This document shows, piece after piece, positions 17,527 to 25,257 of a stretch of 43,133 nt of DNA. The DNA lies in the NCBI GenBank assembly GCA_964439215.1, contig CAYTNY010000007.1, forward strand, positions 1 to 43,133. Direction: 5' to 3'. Within the stretch, counting starts at the first letter, position 1, and every line of letters begins with the position of its first letter. The notes under the pieces are model-generated. The model saw nothing but the letters and a program-made list of their open reading frames with translations. It had not been told where the DNA came from and did not search any database. The stretch comes from CAYTNY01 sp964439215 (GTDB lineage: Bacteria; Oederibacteriota; PGYV01; CAYTNY01). Both the position numbers and the translations under genes were made by a program.

Positions 17527-19668
17527 ATGAGCGCTCCTTTGTATGTCACATTTTTGTGGCACATGCACCAGCCGTACTATAAGAATATAGAAACAAATAA
17601 ATTCATCCTTCCCTGGGTCAGAATGCACGGGGTAAAGGATTATTATGATATGGTTTCTATTCTTGATAAATATCCTTCTGTTAAACAGAATTTTAATCTT
17701 GTGCCTTCACTGCTTTTGCAGGTGGAGGAATATCTGGAAGGTGTTACCGATATATTTCAGGATATGACACTTAAACCCGCTTCTGAGCTGAATGAGGATG
17801 AACGTGTATTTGTTTTGTTCAATTTTTTTATGGCAAACTGGCAGACCATGGTTTTTCCTCATCCCAGATATGCTTATCTGCTGAAAAAAAGAGGAGAGAA
17901 TTCCCATCCCGATCATATTAAAAGTATTCATAAGTCGTTTTCGGAAGATGAAATAAGGGATCTGCAGGTATGGTTCAATCTTGCATGGATAGATCCTGAT
18001 TTTTTTGAAATGTTTCCGGACCTTAATGAATTAAGGTCAAAAGGCGAAGGTTTTACCGAAGAGGAAAAACAGCAGGTCATGAAAAGGCATATGGATATAC
18101 TCGCGCTGATAATACCCAAATATACAGAGGCGTGGAATTCCGGAAAGATAGAGCTCTCCACAACACCTTTTTACCACCCCATACTTCCTCTTGTATATGA
18201 CGTTAAAACAGCAGAACAGTGCATGCCGAAGATGCCGCGGCTTGATTTTGAGTTTTCGCACCCGGAGGACGCGGAGATTCAGATAAAAAAAGGGATAGAG
18301 TATTTTGAAAAAAAGATGGGCAAGAGGCCGGTGGGTATGTGGCCTTCGGAAGGCTCGGTAAGCCCGGAAGTTATGGAGCTTGTGGCTAAAAACGGAATAA
18401 AATGGGCGGCAACGGACCAGGAAATACTTTATAAATCAATGTGGATGTCAGGGAAAGAGCATAGGGACGGCGCAATATACAGTCCGCATACTTTTTCGGC
18501 GCCGTCAGGGGATGTTGATATGGTATTCAGAAATCTGCGTCTTTCGGATATGATTGGATTTAATTATCATAACTGGAACCCTCTTGAAGCCGCAAATCAT
18601 TTTATGAAGGAACTTAAAGAAGCGGGGCAGGCGGCCGGGAAAGGGAAGTATGCGGTAAATATAATTCTTGACGGAGAGAATGCCTGGGAGTTTTATCCGA
18701 ACGACGGAAAGGATTTCTTAAATGCTCTATATGCGGGGATCGCCGCGGATCCGGATCTTGAAACAACAACCATAGGCCGTATGCTTGAGTCGGATATAAA
18801 GAAAGAAAAAATATCAAAATTGTGGCCGGGCTCCTGGATAAACCATGATTTTTATATATGGATAGGGCACGAAGATGACAGAAAATCCTGGAAACTTTTA
18901 AAAAAAGCCAGAGAGGATCTGACGGCATGGGAAGCGGAAAACAAGGCGGAAAAGGAAAAACTCAAGAAAGCCTGGGAGTCGCTGTATATTGCCGAAGGAT
19001 CGGACTGGAACTGGTGGTATGGGGACGACCATTCCTCAAAAAATGATTCTGAGTTTGATAATCTTTACAGGATGCACCTGATGAATATTTATAAGGTCAT
19101 AGGCAGGGATATTCCCGGAGATTTTTTCATACCTATTACAAGAGGCGACAGAACATTTGAAACGATGCCTGAAAGATTTATATATCCGGTTATTGACGGG
19201 GAGGATACGGATTTCTATGAATGGAAAGGCGCCGGAATATTTGAACTCTCGGAAGGCGGCGCAATGCATAAAGGGGGGAAGTTTTTTCATCGGATGCATT
19301 ACGGCTTCAATATGGACAATTTCTGCCTGCGTATGGATTCGGAAGAGAGTCTTGCCGAAAAAAACGGGCTGCGGCTTGCCGTGAAATTTTATCACGGAGA
19401 GAAAAAGGCGGAATTTGATTTTGATTTTGATTCAAAAAAGATATCAGGCGGAGGGATTGATGCCGCAAGGATCGAGTTTGCCGTAAAAGATATTTTTGAA
19501 GTAAAGATACCTTTTGACTGCTTTAATGAGTTTCATGAAAGCGAGAATATAAGGTTTTCGGCGGAGTTGTTTGAAGGCGGAGAAGAACTGGAAAAAATAC
19601 CCGAGCAGGGAGAGGCTGTGATATCGGTCCCCGGCAAAGATTTTGTTTTATATAACTGGAAAGCCTGA
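17527..19668 (+). CDS. Glycoside hydrolase family 57 (alpha-amylase/amylopullulanase-like)
   Basis: Retaining alpha-glucan hydrolase or transferase of family GH57. The N-terminal barrel begins with LWHMHQPYY; the likely nucleophile is Glu275 in MWPSEGSVS and the acid/base is Asp382 in ILDGENAWEFY, both in the family's conserved regions. A helical bundle follows (about 420-500) and then a C-terminal beta domain (about 540-713). There is no signal peptide, so it should act on intracellular glycogen or maltodextrin. GAGG at 17518-17521 picks ATG 17527 over TTG 17503. GH57 covers amylase, pullulanase, branching and 4-alpha-glucanotransferase activities; WPSEGSVS is most like the amylopullulanase type, but activity is not settled. 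Confidence 0.88.
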   Translation: MSAPLYVTFLWHMHQPYYKNIETNKFILPWVRMHGVKDYYDMVSILDKYPSVKQNFNLVPSLLLQVEEYLEGVTDIFQDMTLKPASELNEDERVFVLFNFFMANWQTMVFPHPRYAYLLKKRGENSHPDHIKSIHKSFSEDEIRDLQVWFNLAWIDPDFFEMFPDLNELRSKGEGFTEEEKQQVMKRHMDILALIIPKYTEAWNSGKIELSTTPFYHPILPLVYDVKTAEQCMPKMPRLDFEFSHPEDAEIQIKKGIEYFEKKMGKRPVGMWPSEGSVSPEVMELVAKNGIKWAATDQEILYKSMWMSGKEHRDGAIYSPHTFSAPSGDVDMVFRNLRLSDMIGFNYHNWNPLEAANHFMKELKEAGQAAGKGKYAVNIILDGENAWEFYPNDGKDFLNALYAGIAADPDLETTTIGRMLESDIKKEKISKLWPGSWINHDFYIWIGHEDDRKSWKLLKKAREDLTAWEAENKAEKEKLKKAWESLYIAEGSDWNWWYGDDHSSKNDSEFDNLYRMHLMNIYKVIGRDIPGDFFIPITRGDRTFETMPERFIYPVIDGEDTDFYEWKGAGIFELSEGGAMHKGGKFFHRMHYGFNMDNFCLRMDSEESLAEKNGLRLAVKFYHGEKKAEFDFDFDSKKISGGGIDAARIEFAVKDIFEVKIPFDCFNEFHESENIRFSAELFEGGEELEKIPEQGEAVISVPGKDFVLYNWKA

Positions 19669-19686
19669 AAAACAGGAGGTTTGTAT

Positions 19687-20961
19687 ATGAACGTACTGAT
19701 TGTTGGAAGCGGAGGAAGAGAGCATGCGTTGTGTTACGCTGTTTCGAAAAGCACACTGGCGGAGAAAATATACTGCGCGCCGGGAAACGCGGGGACCGCT
19801 GAAACTGCGGAAAACGTAAACATAAACGCGGATGACATTGACGCACTGGCGGAGTTTGCCGAAAAAAATAAAATAGGGCTCACTGTTGTAGGGCCGGAAG
19901 CGCCTTTGGTCGGCGGGATCGTGGATATTTTTGAATCAAAAGGGCTTAAAATATTCGGCCCAAATGCCGATGCGGCGCGGATGGAAGGGAGCAAAGCATT
20001 TACTAAAAATCTTTTTAAAAAGAATAATATTCCGACAGGTGATTTTGCGGAGTTTGATGATTCCGCGAAAGCCGCGGAATATATAGAAAAAGAGGGCAAG
20101 TATCCCATAGTGGTCAAGGCGGACGGCCTGGCAGCCGGGAAAGGTGTTATTATATGCGCAAATAAAGCGGAGGCGCTCGGCGCCGTAGATGAGATCATGG
20201 ATAAAAAGGCTTTTGGCGGGGCGGGCGACAGAATAGTGATTGAAGAGTTTCTGGAAGGCGAGGAAACAAGTATTCTTGCTTTTACGGACGGCGGCTCAAT
20301 TCTTGCGCTTCCCGCGTCGCAGGACCATAAAAGAATTTATGATAATGATGAAGGCCCGAATACAGGAGGGATGGGAGCGTACGCGCCGGCGCCGCTTGTT
20401 ACGCCTGAAATGATGGATGAAATAATGATGAATATTCTGGAGCCCACGCTGTCGGGGCTTAAAAGAGAAGGCATTGTTTACAGAGGCATACTTTATGCGG
20501 GCATAATTGTTACAAAAGACGGCCCCAAAGTTCTTGAGTATAATGTGCGGTTCGGAGATCCGGAGACTCAGGCAGTGCTTCCTCTTTTAAAAAGCGATAT
20601 AGTGGAGCTTTTTCTTGCCTGCGCAGACGGAACCCTGCATGATAAAAAAATAGAGGTCTGCGAAGGTGCGGCCATATGTGTTGTTCAGGCAGCACCCGGT
20701 TATCCCGGAGAGTATAAAAAAGGAGCGGAAATAACGGGGATTGACGCTTTTAACGGCAGGGATGACCTTTTGGTTTTTCAGGCCGGCACAAAAAAAGAAA
20801 ATGAGAAAACAGTAACTTCGGGCGGAAGAGTACTGGCCCTTACGGCTCTTGGCGGGGATATAGATTCCGCGGCCAAAAAAGTTTATGAGAATATTGATAA
20901 AGTAAATTTTGAAGGCGCGCATTACAGAAAAGATATAGGCGCAAGGGCTCTGAAAAAATAA
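19687..20961 (+). CDS. purD: Phosphoribosylamine-glycine ligase (GAR synthetase)
   Basis: ATP-grasp enzyme joining phosphoribosylamine and glycine, step two of purine synthesis. It shows GSGGREHA at the N-terminus, GPEAPLV, VVKADGLAAGKGV (ATP loop), DHKRIYDNDEGPNTGG and EYNVRFGDPETQ. AGGAGG at 19674-19679 selects ATG 19687 (424 aa, normal) over TTG 19681. It follows the GH57 gene by 18 bases, so the two are probably co-transcribed despite unrelated roles. Confidence 0.96.
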   Translation: MNVLIVGSGGREHALCYAVSKSTLAEKIYCAPGNAGTAETAENVNINADDIDALAEFAEKNKIGLTVVGPEAPLVGGIVDIFESKGLKIFGPNADAARMEGSKAFTKNLFKKNNIPTGDFAEFDDSAKAAEYIEKEGKYPIVVKADGLAAGKGVIICANKAEALGAVDEIMDKKAFGGAGDRIVIEEFLEGEETSILAFTDGGSILALPASQDHKRIYDNDEGPNTGGMGAYAPAPLVTPEMMDEIMMNILEPTLSGLKREGIVYRGILYAGIIVTKDGPKVLEYNVRFGDPETQAVLPLLKSDIVELFLACADGTLHDKKIEVCEGAAICVVQAAPGYPGEYKKGAEITGIDAFNGRDDLLVFQAGTKKENEKTVTSGGRVLALTALGGDIDSAAKKVYENIDKVNFEGAHYRKDIGARALKK

Positions 20962-20964
20962 GAC

Positions 20965-20988
20965 GGCAGCATACAGGATGCTGTTTTA
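20965..20988 (+). terminator. Weak hairpin with short T tract between purD and purE
   Basis: CAGCAT/ATGCTG (20967-20972 with 20978-20983), a five-base loop and TTTT. Six pairs is marginal, so it may only attenuate readthrough or mark the purD 3' end. Confidence 0.35.
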
Positions 20989-21036
20989 TGATTTAGAACA
21001 TAAAAGTTTTTATATACATTACAGAGGAGGTTTGTT

Positions 21037-21558
21037 ATGGCAAAAGCCGCGGTTATTATGGGTTCGGATTCAGATCTTAAGATTATGAACGAAGCTGTAA
21101 AGATTCTTGGGAAGTTCGGGATAGAAGCCGGGGTGAGCGTGGCTTCCGCGCACAGAACGCCGGATAAGGTTGAAAAACTCGTTGAAAATTGGGAGAAAGA
21201 AGGTGTTGAGGTTATTATAGCGGGAGCCGGAATGGCCGCGCATCTTGCCGGGGTTATTACGGCAAAAACAACACTGCCTGTCATAGGAGTCCCGATGCCG
21301 GGCGGCGCTTTAAACGGTGTTGACGCGCTGTATTCAATAGTGCAGATGCCCAAAGGCGTGCCTGTGGGATGTATGGCTATAGGAAAGGCAGGCGCTGTAA
21401 ACGCCGGGGTTTTTGCCGCGGAAATACTCGGGATAAAATATGAGGATATAAAAAAGAAACTGGATGATTATAAAACCGAGATGGCGGATGCGGTTGAAAA
21501 AAAGGACGCGGAGCTTCAAAGCAGGGGAGTTGAAAAATTCCTGAAAGACAACGCCTGA
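21037..21558 (+). CDS. purE: N5-carboxyaminoimidazole ribonucleotide mutase, class I
   Basis: Converts N5-CAIR to CAIR in purine synthesis. The N-terminal MGSDSDL, the catalytic-His motif SAHRTP and GAGMAAHLAG mark the class I enzyme, which works with PurK; purK is not in the window. 173 aa is usual. The ribosome site GAGGAGG lies upstream of the ATG. It probably shares the purD transcript, though a weak hairpin lies between them. Confidence 0.95.
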   Translation: MAKAAVIMGSDSDLKIMNEAVKILGKFGIEAGVSVASAHRTPDKVEKLVENWEKEGVEVIIAGAGMAAHLAGVITAKTTLPVIGVPMPGGALNGVDALYSIVQMPKGVPVGCMAIGKAGAVNAGVFAAEILGIKYEDIKKKLDDYKTEMADAVEKKDAELQSRGVEKFLKDNA

Positions 21559-21595
21559 AGGAAGAATTCGTATACAGGCTTATGCGAAGGTGCGT

Positions 21596-22210
21596 ATGAA
21601 AAGTTGTTCTGAAAAATCAACGATCAAAAATCAACAATTAAAAATTAAAATGTCTTTTCCCCGTATGAAAAAGAGGGATGTTGAGCGTGTTGCCGCGGTT
21701 CTTAACGCGGGAGGGGCAGCGGTTATGCCCGCGGATACTGTTTACGGTGTTTTCTGCAGGGCGGACAATAAGAAAGCGGTTGAAAAAATTTACCGTATTA
21801 AGGGCAGGGATTTTAAAAAACCGCTGCAGGTGTTTTTCTCGTCCAAAAAGGGTATATACAAAGCCGCAGCAGTCTCGGGGCACGGGGAAAAAATGGTTGA
21901 AAAGAACCTGCCGGGGCCGTATACGATGATATTTAACATAAAAAAGAATCCGGGAAGTTCTTTTCTGAAAGATACCGTTGGGGTCAGGCATATCAAGTAT
22001 AAATGGATAAATGACATAATCAGACTGACGGGGCCGCTTGCCGCAACGTCAGCGAACATATCCGGAAAGAAAGACCCGCTGAGGTTCTCTTCTGTGGATA
22101 AAAAGATAATTGAACAGGCGGATGCGTTGGTCGTGTGCGACAGGATTGTGAGCGGGGAGGCGTCAAGGGTTGTAAGTTTTATCGGAGGGGAACCTGAAAT
22201 CTTGCGGTAG
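21596..22210 (+). CDS. tsaC: TsaC/Sua5/YrdC-family threonylcarbamoyl-AMP synthase
   Basis: Predicted to make threonylcarbamoyl-AMP for the t6A base of tRNAs. The substrate motifs fit: PADTVYGVFC, KIYRIKGRDFKKPLQVF (KxR ... PL) and SANISG. No C-terminal Sua5 domain. The start is ambiguous: AAGG at 21587-21590 is five bases from ATG 21596, but the family core begins near ATG 21650 or 21665, and the 18 extra codons are mostly encoded by five tandem heptamers (21615-21649). So either the protein has an odd low-complexity leader (Ser/Lys/Gln/Ile) or the heptamers are 5' untranslated sequence. Third choice within the family is YciO, less likely given SANISG. Confidence 0.85.
   Translation: MKSCSEKSTIKNQQLKIKMSFPRMKKRDVERVAAVLNAGGAAVMPADTVYGVFCRADNKKAVEKIYRIKGRDFKKPLQVFFSSKKGIYKAAAVSGHGEKMVEKNLPGPYTMIFNIKKNPGSSFLKDTVGVRHIKYKWINDIIRLTGPLAATSANISGKKDPLRFSSVDKKIIEQADALVVCDRIVSGEASRVVSFIGGEPEILR
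21615..21649. repeat. Five tandem 7-base words at the 5' end of the tsaC gene
   Basis: Five consecutive heptamers of consensus RATYAAM fill 21615-21649 exactly, ending at ATG 21650. The words differ but share positions, the same style as the intergenic tracts at 38839, 38968 and 42930. Because seven is not a multiple of three, gain or loss of a unit would shift the frame of a protein begun at 21596 but not of one begun at 21650. Confidence 0.75.
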
Positions 22211-22221
22211 AATATATCTGT

Positions 22222-22251
22222 CGGGGCGGCAAAAGCCGCCCCGTTTTATTT
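22222..22251 (+). terminator. Strong rho-independent terminator after tsaC
   Basis: A nine-pair GC-rich stem (CGGGGCGGC at 22222-22230 with GCCGCCCCG at 22235-22243), AAAA loop, and TTTTATTT tail. It lacks a T tract on the other strand, so it serves only the + strand unit. Confidence 0.93.
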
Positions 22252-22264
22252 GAATACCGGATTT

Positions 22265-22978
22265 TTATTCCGCGTACAGGGTTATATTATCCAGTATTAT
22301 CTCTTTGAATGAAGACGCGGTGCCGTCGCCGCCGGTTTTAAAGTAAAACCTAACCTGTGTTACGATTTCCAGAACTTCTGCTTGGGTTAGAGAACCGGCA
22401 GATGTGAAATCGGAAAGGTATACGGAATAGGCTGCCCAGTCTCCTGATTTGTCCAGTTCAATGTCATTTAATTCCAGTCTTTCCCCTGCTTCAGAAGTAA
22501 AGAACTTTATGTCTGTATATACGGTGTTTTCGGGCAGTGTATCCGTTTCTAATTTGCAATTAAAGTATATTATTTTGTAGGCGCTGAAATCACTGCCTGT
22601 GTCCGGCGCTGAATTTGTGTTCAGGTACACGGCAAACCACTGTGCGCCGTCATCTTCCGCGGTTGCTGATATGCTGTATGCTTTGGCTCCGTATTCGGCA
22701 GGTTCCCCGGAAAGGTCAATGCAGTTCCTGCTGAGGTTCTCGACGCCCGCTGACATTGCTCCTCCGACTATATTTGTGCATCCGCCGCACACTATTGAAG
22801 TGCGGCAGTTTTCAACTTCGAAATCCGCGACTGTAACGAATTCGGGTGTAGGGGTGGCTGTTGCGGTCGGTTCAGGCCCGGAGTCCGGAGCCTGGGGATT
22901 GCTGCACGAACAGGAAAAAAATGCGGGCATAATCAGAAAAATGGCAATTGCGGAAAACATAAAAAAATTATTACGCAT
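22265..22978 (-). CDS. Secreted lipoprotein with jelly-roll-like domain
   Basis: I do not recognise a named family. Residues 1-20 form a signal peptide (hydrophobic FSAIAIFLIMPAFF) followed by a lipobox-like FFSCSC, so the mature protein is probably lipid-anchored by Cys23 or Cys25. A Pro/Thr linker (PTATATPTPE) leads to a roughly 190-residue beta-rich domain opening with VADFEVENC and closing with IILDNITLY, which resembles carbohydrate-binding jelly rolls in which F.D ... LDNI-type ends are common. The beginning of the domain has a CGGC pair. A good ribosome site (AAAGGAGG on the minus strand, about 22986-22994) precedes the ATG. The only minus-strand gene; it diverges from ferredoxin. Function unknown; sugar binding is an inference. 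Confidence 0.75.
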   Translation of the reverse strand: MRNNFFMFSAIAIFLIMPAFFSCSCSNPQAPDSGPEPTATATPTPEFVTVADFEVENCRTSIVCGGCTNIVGGAMSAGVENLSRNCIDLSGEPAEYGAKAYSISATAEDDGAQWFAVYLNTNSAPDTGSDFSAYKIIYFNCKLETDTLPENTVYTDIKFFTSEAGERLELNDIELDKSGDWAAYSVYLSDFTSAGSLTQAEVLEIVTQVRFYFKTGGDGTASSFKEIILDNITLYAE

Positions 22979-23077
22979 AATATCACCCTCCTTTAAAATG
23001 TTAAAATTATGTTATCGCAAATATTGACAACAGGCAAGTTTTTTTTATGCGCTGATTATATTGGCGCGAAAAAACAA

Positions 23078-23106
23078 TTGCAATAAGAATAAAAATATTA
23101 TATATT
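23078..23106 (+). promoter_or_regulatory. Promoter for the ferredoxin gene
   Basis: TTGCAA (23078-23083), 17-base spacer, TATATT (23101-23106). Start near 23113, followed by AAGGAGGA at 23133-23140 and ATG 23150. A TTGACA at 23024-23029 lacks a matching -10 at normal spacing. Confidence 0.6.
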
Positions 23107-23149
23107 TAGTTCGTTGTTTAAAATTTTTTTTAAAGGAGGATGAATTAAG

Positions 23150-23383
23150 ATGGCGAGCAAAGACGGAAAAGTAGCGGAAAATGTTGACGGAAAATTTTAT
23201 GTTGATGATCAGTGTACGGCCTGCGGCGTCTGCGAAGCAGAAGCTCCGGAGAATTTCAAGATGAAAGATGACGGGTCTTATGCTTATGTTTCGAAACAGC
23301 CCGAGAATGACGAGGAAACAGCAGCGTGCGAAAGCGCAAAGGACTCCTGTCCTTCTGACGCAATCGGCGATGACGGCGAATAA
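23150..23383 (+). CDS. Single-cluster 4Fe-4S ferredoxin
   Basis: Small acidic electron carrier of 77 aa. Cluster ligands are Cys22, Cys25 and Cys28 (CTACGVC) with Cys67 in DSCPSDAI; a further Cys60 may form a disulfide with a partner or be unpaired, as in other mono-cluster ferredoxins. Residues 36-58 are an acidic linker. Monocistronic: its own promoter and a strong terminator bracket it. The partner oxidoreductase cannot be told from context. Confidence 0.93.
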   Translation: MASKDGKVAENVDGKFYVDDQCTACGVCEAEAPENFKMKDDGSYAYVSKQPENDEETAACESAKDSCPSDAIGDDGE

Positions 23384-23397
23384 TTAATTAATAACAA

Positions 23398-23432
23398 CAA
23401 AAGCCCCTGTGTTTTCCGCGGGGGCTTTTTTG
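23398..23432 (+). terminator. Strong rho-independent terminator after ferredoxin
   Basis: AAAAGCCCC (23399-23407) pairs with GGGGCTTTT (about 23421-23429), and the stem continues inward through GU-containing pairs to a TTTTC loop; a T-rich tail follows. It isolates the ferredoxin gene. Confidence 0.93.
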
Positions 23433-23468
23433 TTTTCTTGAGAACAGGAAAGCGGAAAAGGAGAATCT

Positions 23469-24086
23469 TTGAAAATATATCTTGTCAGGCACGGGGAAAC
23501 CGAATGGAACAGCAGGCTGCTTTTTCAGGGGCATTCGGATATAAGCCTTAATTCCGCGGGGCGCAGGCAGGCTGCCCGTATATGCGGTTTCCTGAAAGAA
23601 GACCCGCCGGAAGTAATTGTGAGCAGCGACCTTAAGCGGGCGTATGAAACGGCTCTTATAATAAAAAAAGGGCTGGCGCATAAACCGTCTGTGATCAAGG
23701 AATATTCTTTCCGAGAGCGGAGTTATGGGAACCTTGAGGGGAAACAGTATATGGAAAAGGCCGGGCCTTTTGAATTTACGGGGGAAACGGATTTTTCTTT
23801 TTTCCGCCGTGTGAAAAGAGTCATGAAAAGATTTGTTTCGGAATATGCGGGCAGATATGAAACCGCAGCTGTGATTACACACGGAGGGGTCATAAGAGGC
23901 ATTGTTAGGAATATGCTTAAAATTCCCGGTTTGAATTACAGGCATATACGTCTTTATAACGCTTCTGTCACAGAGTTGTTTTATGATGAAAAGAAAAAGT
24001 ACTTTTACCTGACTCTTTTAAACAGCATCTCTCACCTGTCAAAAGCTGACAGAGCAAAGGCGGAGTTTCATATAAAGGGAGTGTGA
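23469..24086 (+). CDS. Histidine phosphatase superfamily (phosphoglycerate mutase-like)
   Basis: Branch 1 histidine phosphatase. The phospho-His is in LVRHGETEWN (residues 5-14), then FQGHSDISLNSAG, SSDLKRAYETA, the acid-donor region RERSYGNLEG and the second catalytic His in VITHGGVIRG. 205 aa. Start is TTG 23469 with AAGGAG ending six bases before it. Substrate cannot be read from sequence: candidates are alpha-ribazole phosphate (CobC), suggested only because a B12 operon lies downstream, or a general phosphomonoester. The C-terminal 30 residues look non-conserved. Confidence 0.85.
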   Translation: MKIYLVRHGETEWNSRLLFQGHSDISLNSAGRRQAARICGFLKEDPPEVIVSSDLKRAYETALIIKKGLAHKPSVIKEYSFRERSYGNLEGKQYMEKAGPFEFTGETDFSFFRRVKRVMKRFVSEYAGRYETAAVITHGGVIRGIVRNMLKIPGLNYRHIRLYNASVTELFYDEKKKYFYLTLLNSISHLSKADRAKAEFHIKGV

Positions 24087-24478
24087 GGGAGTAATAGTTC
24101 AAAGTTCAAAGTTCAAAAGTTCCAAGTTCAAAAGTTCCAAGTCCAAAGTGAGAACAAAACCGGNNNNNNNNNNNNNNNNNNNNNNNNNNNNNNNNNNNNN
24201 NNNNNNNNNNNNNNNNNNNNNNNNNNNNNNNNNNNNNNNNNNNNNNNNNNNNNNNNNNNNNNNAAGTTCAAAAGTTCCAAGTTCAAAAGTTCCAAGTCCA
24301 AAGTGAGAACAAAACCGGAATTTGCTGTTTGGAGTTTTATTATTTTGTTTTTGATTTGTTTTATCTTTGAACTTTGAACTGTTCTTCCCAAAACTCAATG
24401 TCTTCCGGTTTCCACAAATCACAAATCACAAACCACAAACCACTGTTCTCCGCTTTCCGCTGTTCTTCGCTTTTCCCC
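24087..24478. repeat. Repeat island 1 (heptamer mosaic, with assembly gap)
   Basis: No gene. From 24097 runs (GTTCAAA)x3 followed by drifting 7-8 base variants to about 24152. After the gap and its 55-base repeat comes A/T-rich sequence, then the inverse word (TTTGAAC)x2 at 24366-24379, a CTCAATG box at 24394-24400, and (CACAAAY)x4 at 24413-24440. The CACAAAC box ends 38 bases before the -35 of the B12 operon. The same order of final modules recurs in the islands at 30 kb and 39 kb. Confidence 0.85.
24164..24263. other. Assembly gap (100 N)
   Basis: Exactly 100 N. The 55 bases before it (24109-24163) are identical to the 55 bases after it (24264-24318). This looks like a scaffolding placeholder between contigs that overlap by one k-mer, so the real length is unknown and may be less than zero, or a tandem array may have collapsed. 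Confidence 0.9.
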
Positions 24479-24507
24479 TTGACTCACGTATTTCTGTATG
24501 CTTAAAT
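24479..24507 (+). promoter_or_regulatory. Promoter of the B12 operon
   Basis: TTGACT (24479-24484), 17-base spacer, TTAAAT (24502-24507). The start would be near 24514, just before the first riboswitch helix. Confidence 0.55.
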
Positions 24508-24513
24508 CTATAT

Positions 24514-24650
24514 AACGTTTTGGCAGAGGAAGTCCCCGTTTGATTCGGGGCGCTGTCGCGCAACGGTAATCCGGATAAATATCCGGGAGCCCGGTCCACT
24601 GCCTGAAACGGAGAGTACCTTCGCGCAAAGGGAAAAAGACTTATATACGA
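24514..24650 (+). ncRNA. Cobalamin riboswitch
   Basis: Matches the cobalamin aptamer pattern. GGCAG at 24522-24526 can pair with CTGCC at 24599-24603; a CCCCG/CGGGG hairpin lies at 24534-24550; the conserved core CGCTGTCGCGCAACGG spans about 24550-24566; a CCGGAT/ATCCGG hairpin lies at 24571-24586; and a B12 box like AGYCMGGAGACCTGCC is at 24588-24603. The 3' part (GAGAGTACCTTCGCGC) probably holds the expression platform, ending at the terminator at 24660. Binding of cobalamin should stop transcription of the uptake operon. Motif and context agree strongly; the subclass (AdoCbl or MeCbl) was not determined. Confidence 0.93.
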
Positions 24651-24658
24651 GATGAATT

Positions 24659-24693
24659 GAACCCGGAGCGCGGTGCGCGGCCGGGTTTTTTTG
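24659..24693 (+). terminator. Riboswitch-controlled terminator
   Basis: AACCCGG (24660-24666) pairs with CCGGGTT (24681-24687), with an inner CGCG/CGCG stem and a run of seven T. It lies between the aptamer and the first gene, the standard position for cobalamin-dependent termination. Confidence 0.88.
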
Positions 24694-24720
24694 TTTTTAT
24701 GAGCAAAGAAGGAGGATGTT

Positions 24721-25257
24721 ATGCGGAAAAAACAAAGAGGAATAATACAGATTTATACGGGAAACGGAAAGGGAAAAACAACCGCGGCTGTGGGTCAGGC
24801 GGTCAGGGCGGCAGGGAGCGGCCTGAAAGTGGTTTTTTTTCAGTTTTTTAAAAGCAGTGCTTTAAAGAGCGGAGAAGAAAAAACACTTAAAAACATAAAA
24901 AACATTGATTATATAAAATTTAATCAGAAGTCTCCTTTTTTTGATAAAGGGCTCGACCTTGACAGCCTGAAAAAAAGGGTTGTCCGGGATATGGGAGCCG
25001 TGGAAAGAGCGATTTGCTCGGGGGAGTATGATATGGCTGTTCTGGATGAAGCGGTATATGCCGCGGAGTATAATCTTTTTATGGAAAAAGATTTTATTAA
25101 AATTCTGAAAAAGAGAAAAGAAAAAACAGAGGTTGTGATAACGGGGAGAAACGCTTCTGAAAAACTTTGTGGCGCGGCGGATCTTGTCACTGAAATGAGA
25201 GAAATAAAACATCCTTTTAAAAAGGGAATTAAAATGAAAAAGGGCAGGGAGTATTGA
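24721..25257 (+). CDS. cobO: Cob(I)alamin adenosyltransferase (CobO/BtuR type)
   Basis: Transfers the adenosyl group from ATP to corrinoid cobalt, making coenzyme B12. It has the P-loop GNGKGKTT (14-21), VLDEAVYAAEYN and a C-terminus HPFKKGIKMKKGREY like that of the BtuR/CobO family. 178 aa, normal. AAGGAGG precedes the ATG. First gene after the riboswitch; no other corrin-ring synthesis gene follows, so it most likely activates imported corrinoids. Confidence 0.95.
   Translation: MRKKQRGIIQIYTGNGKGKTTAAVGQAVRAAGSGLKVVFFQFFKSSALKSGEEKTLKNIKNIDYIKFNQKSPFFDKGLDLDSLKKRVVRDMGAVERAICSGEYDMAVLDEAVYAAEYNLFMEKDFIKILKKRKEKTEVVITGRNASEKLCGAADLVTEMREIKHPFKKGIKMKKGREY

Noticed and set aside
23024..23052. 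TTGACA at 23024 as the ferredoxin promoter
   Set aside because: A perfect -35 hexamer, but no -10 at 16-18 bases; the TTGCAA/TATATT pair at 23078 fits better.
24099..24422. Open frames crossing the N runs (also at 30125-30729)
   Set aside because: They exist only because N is read as X; the sequence is tandem repeat without coding character.
24413..24440. CACAAAY tandem tract as a CRISPR array
   Set aside because: Units are 7 bases with no spacers, and no cas genes occur in the window.
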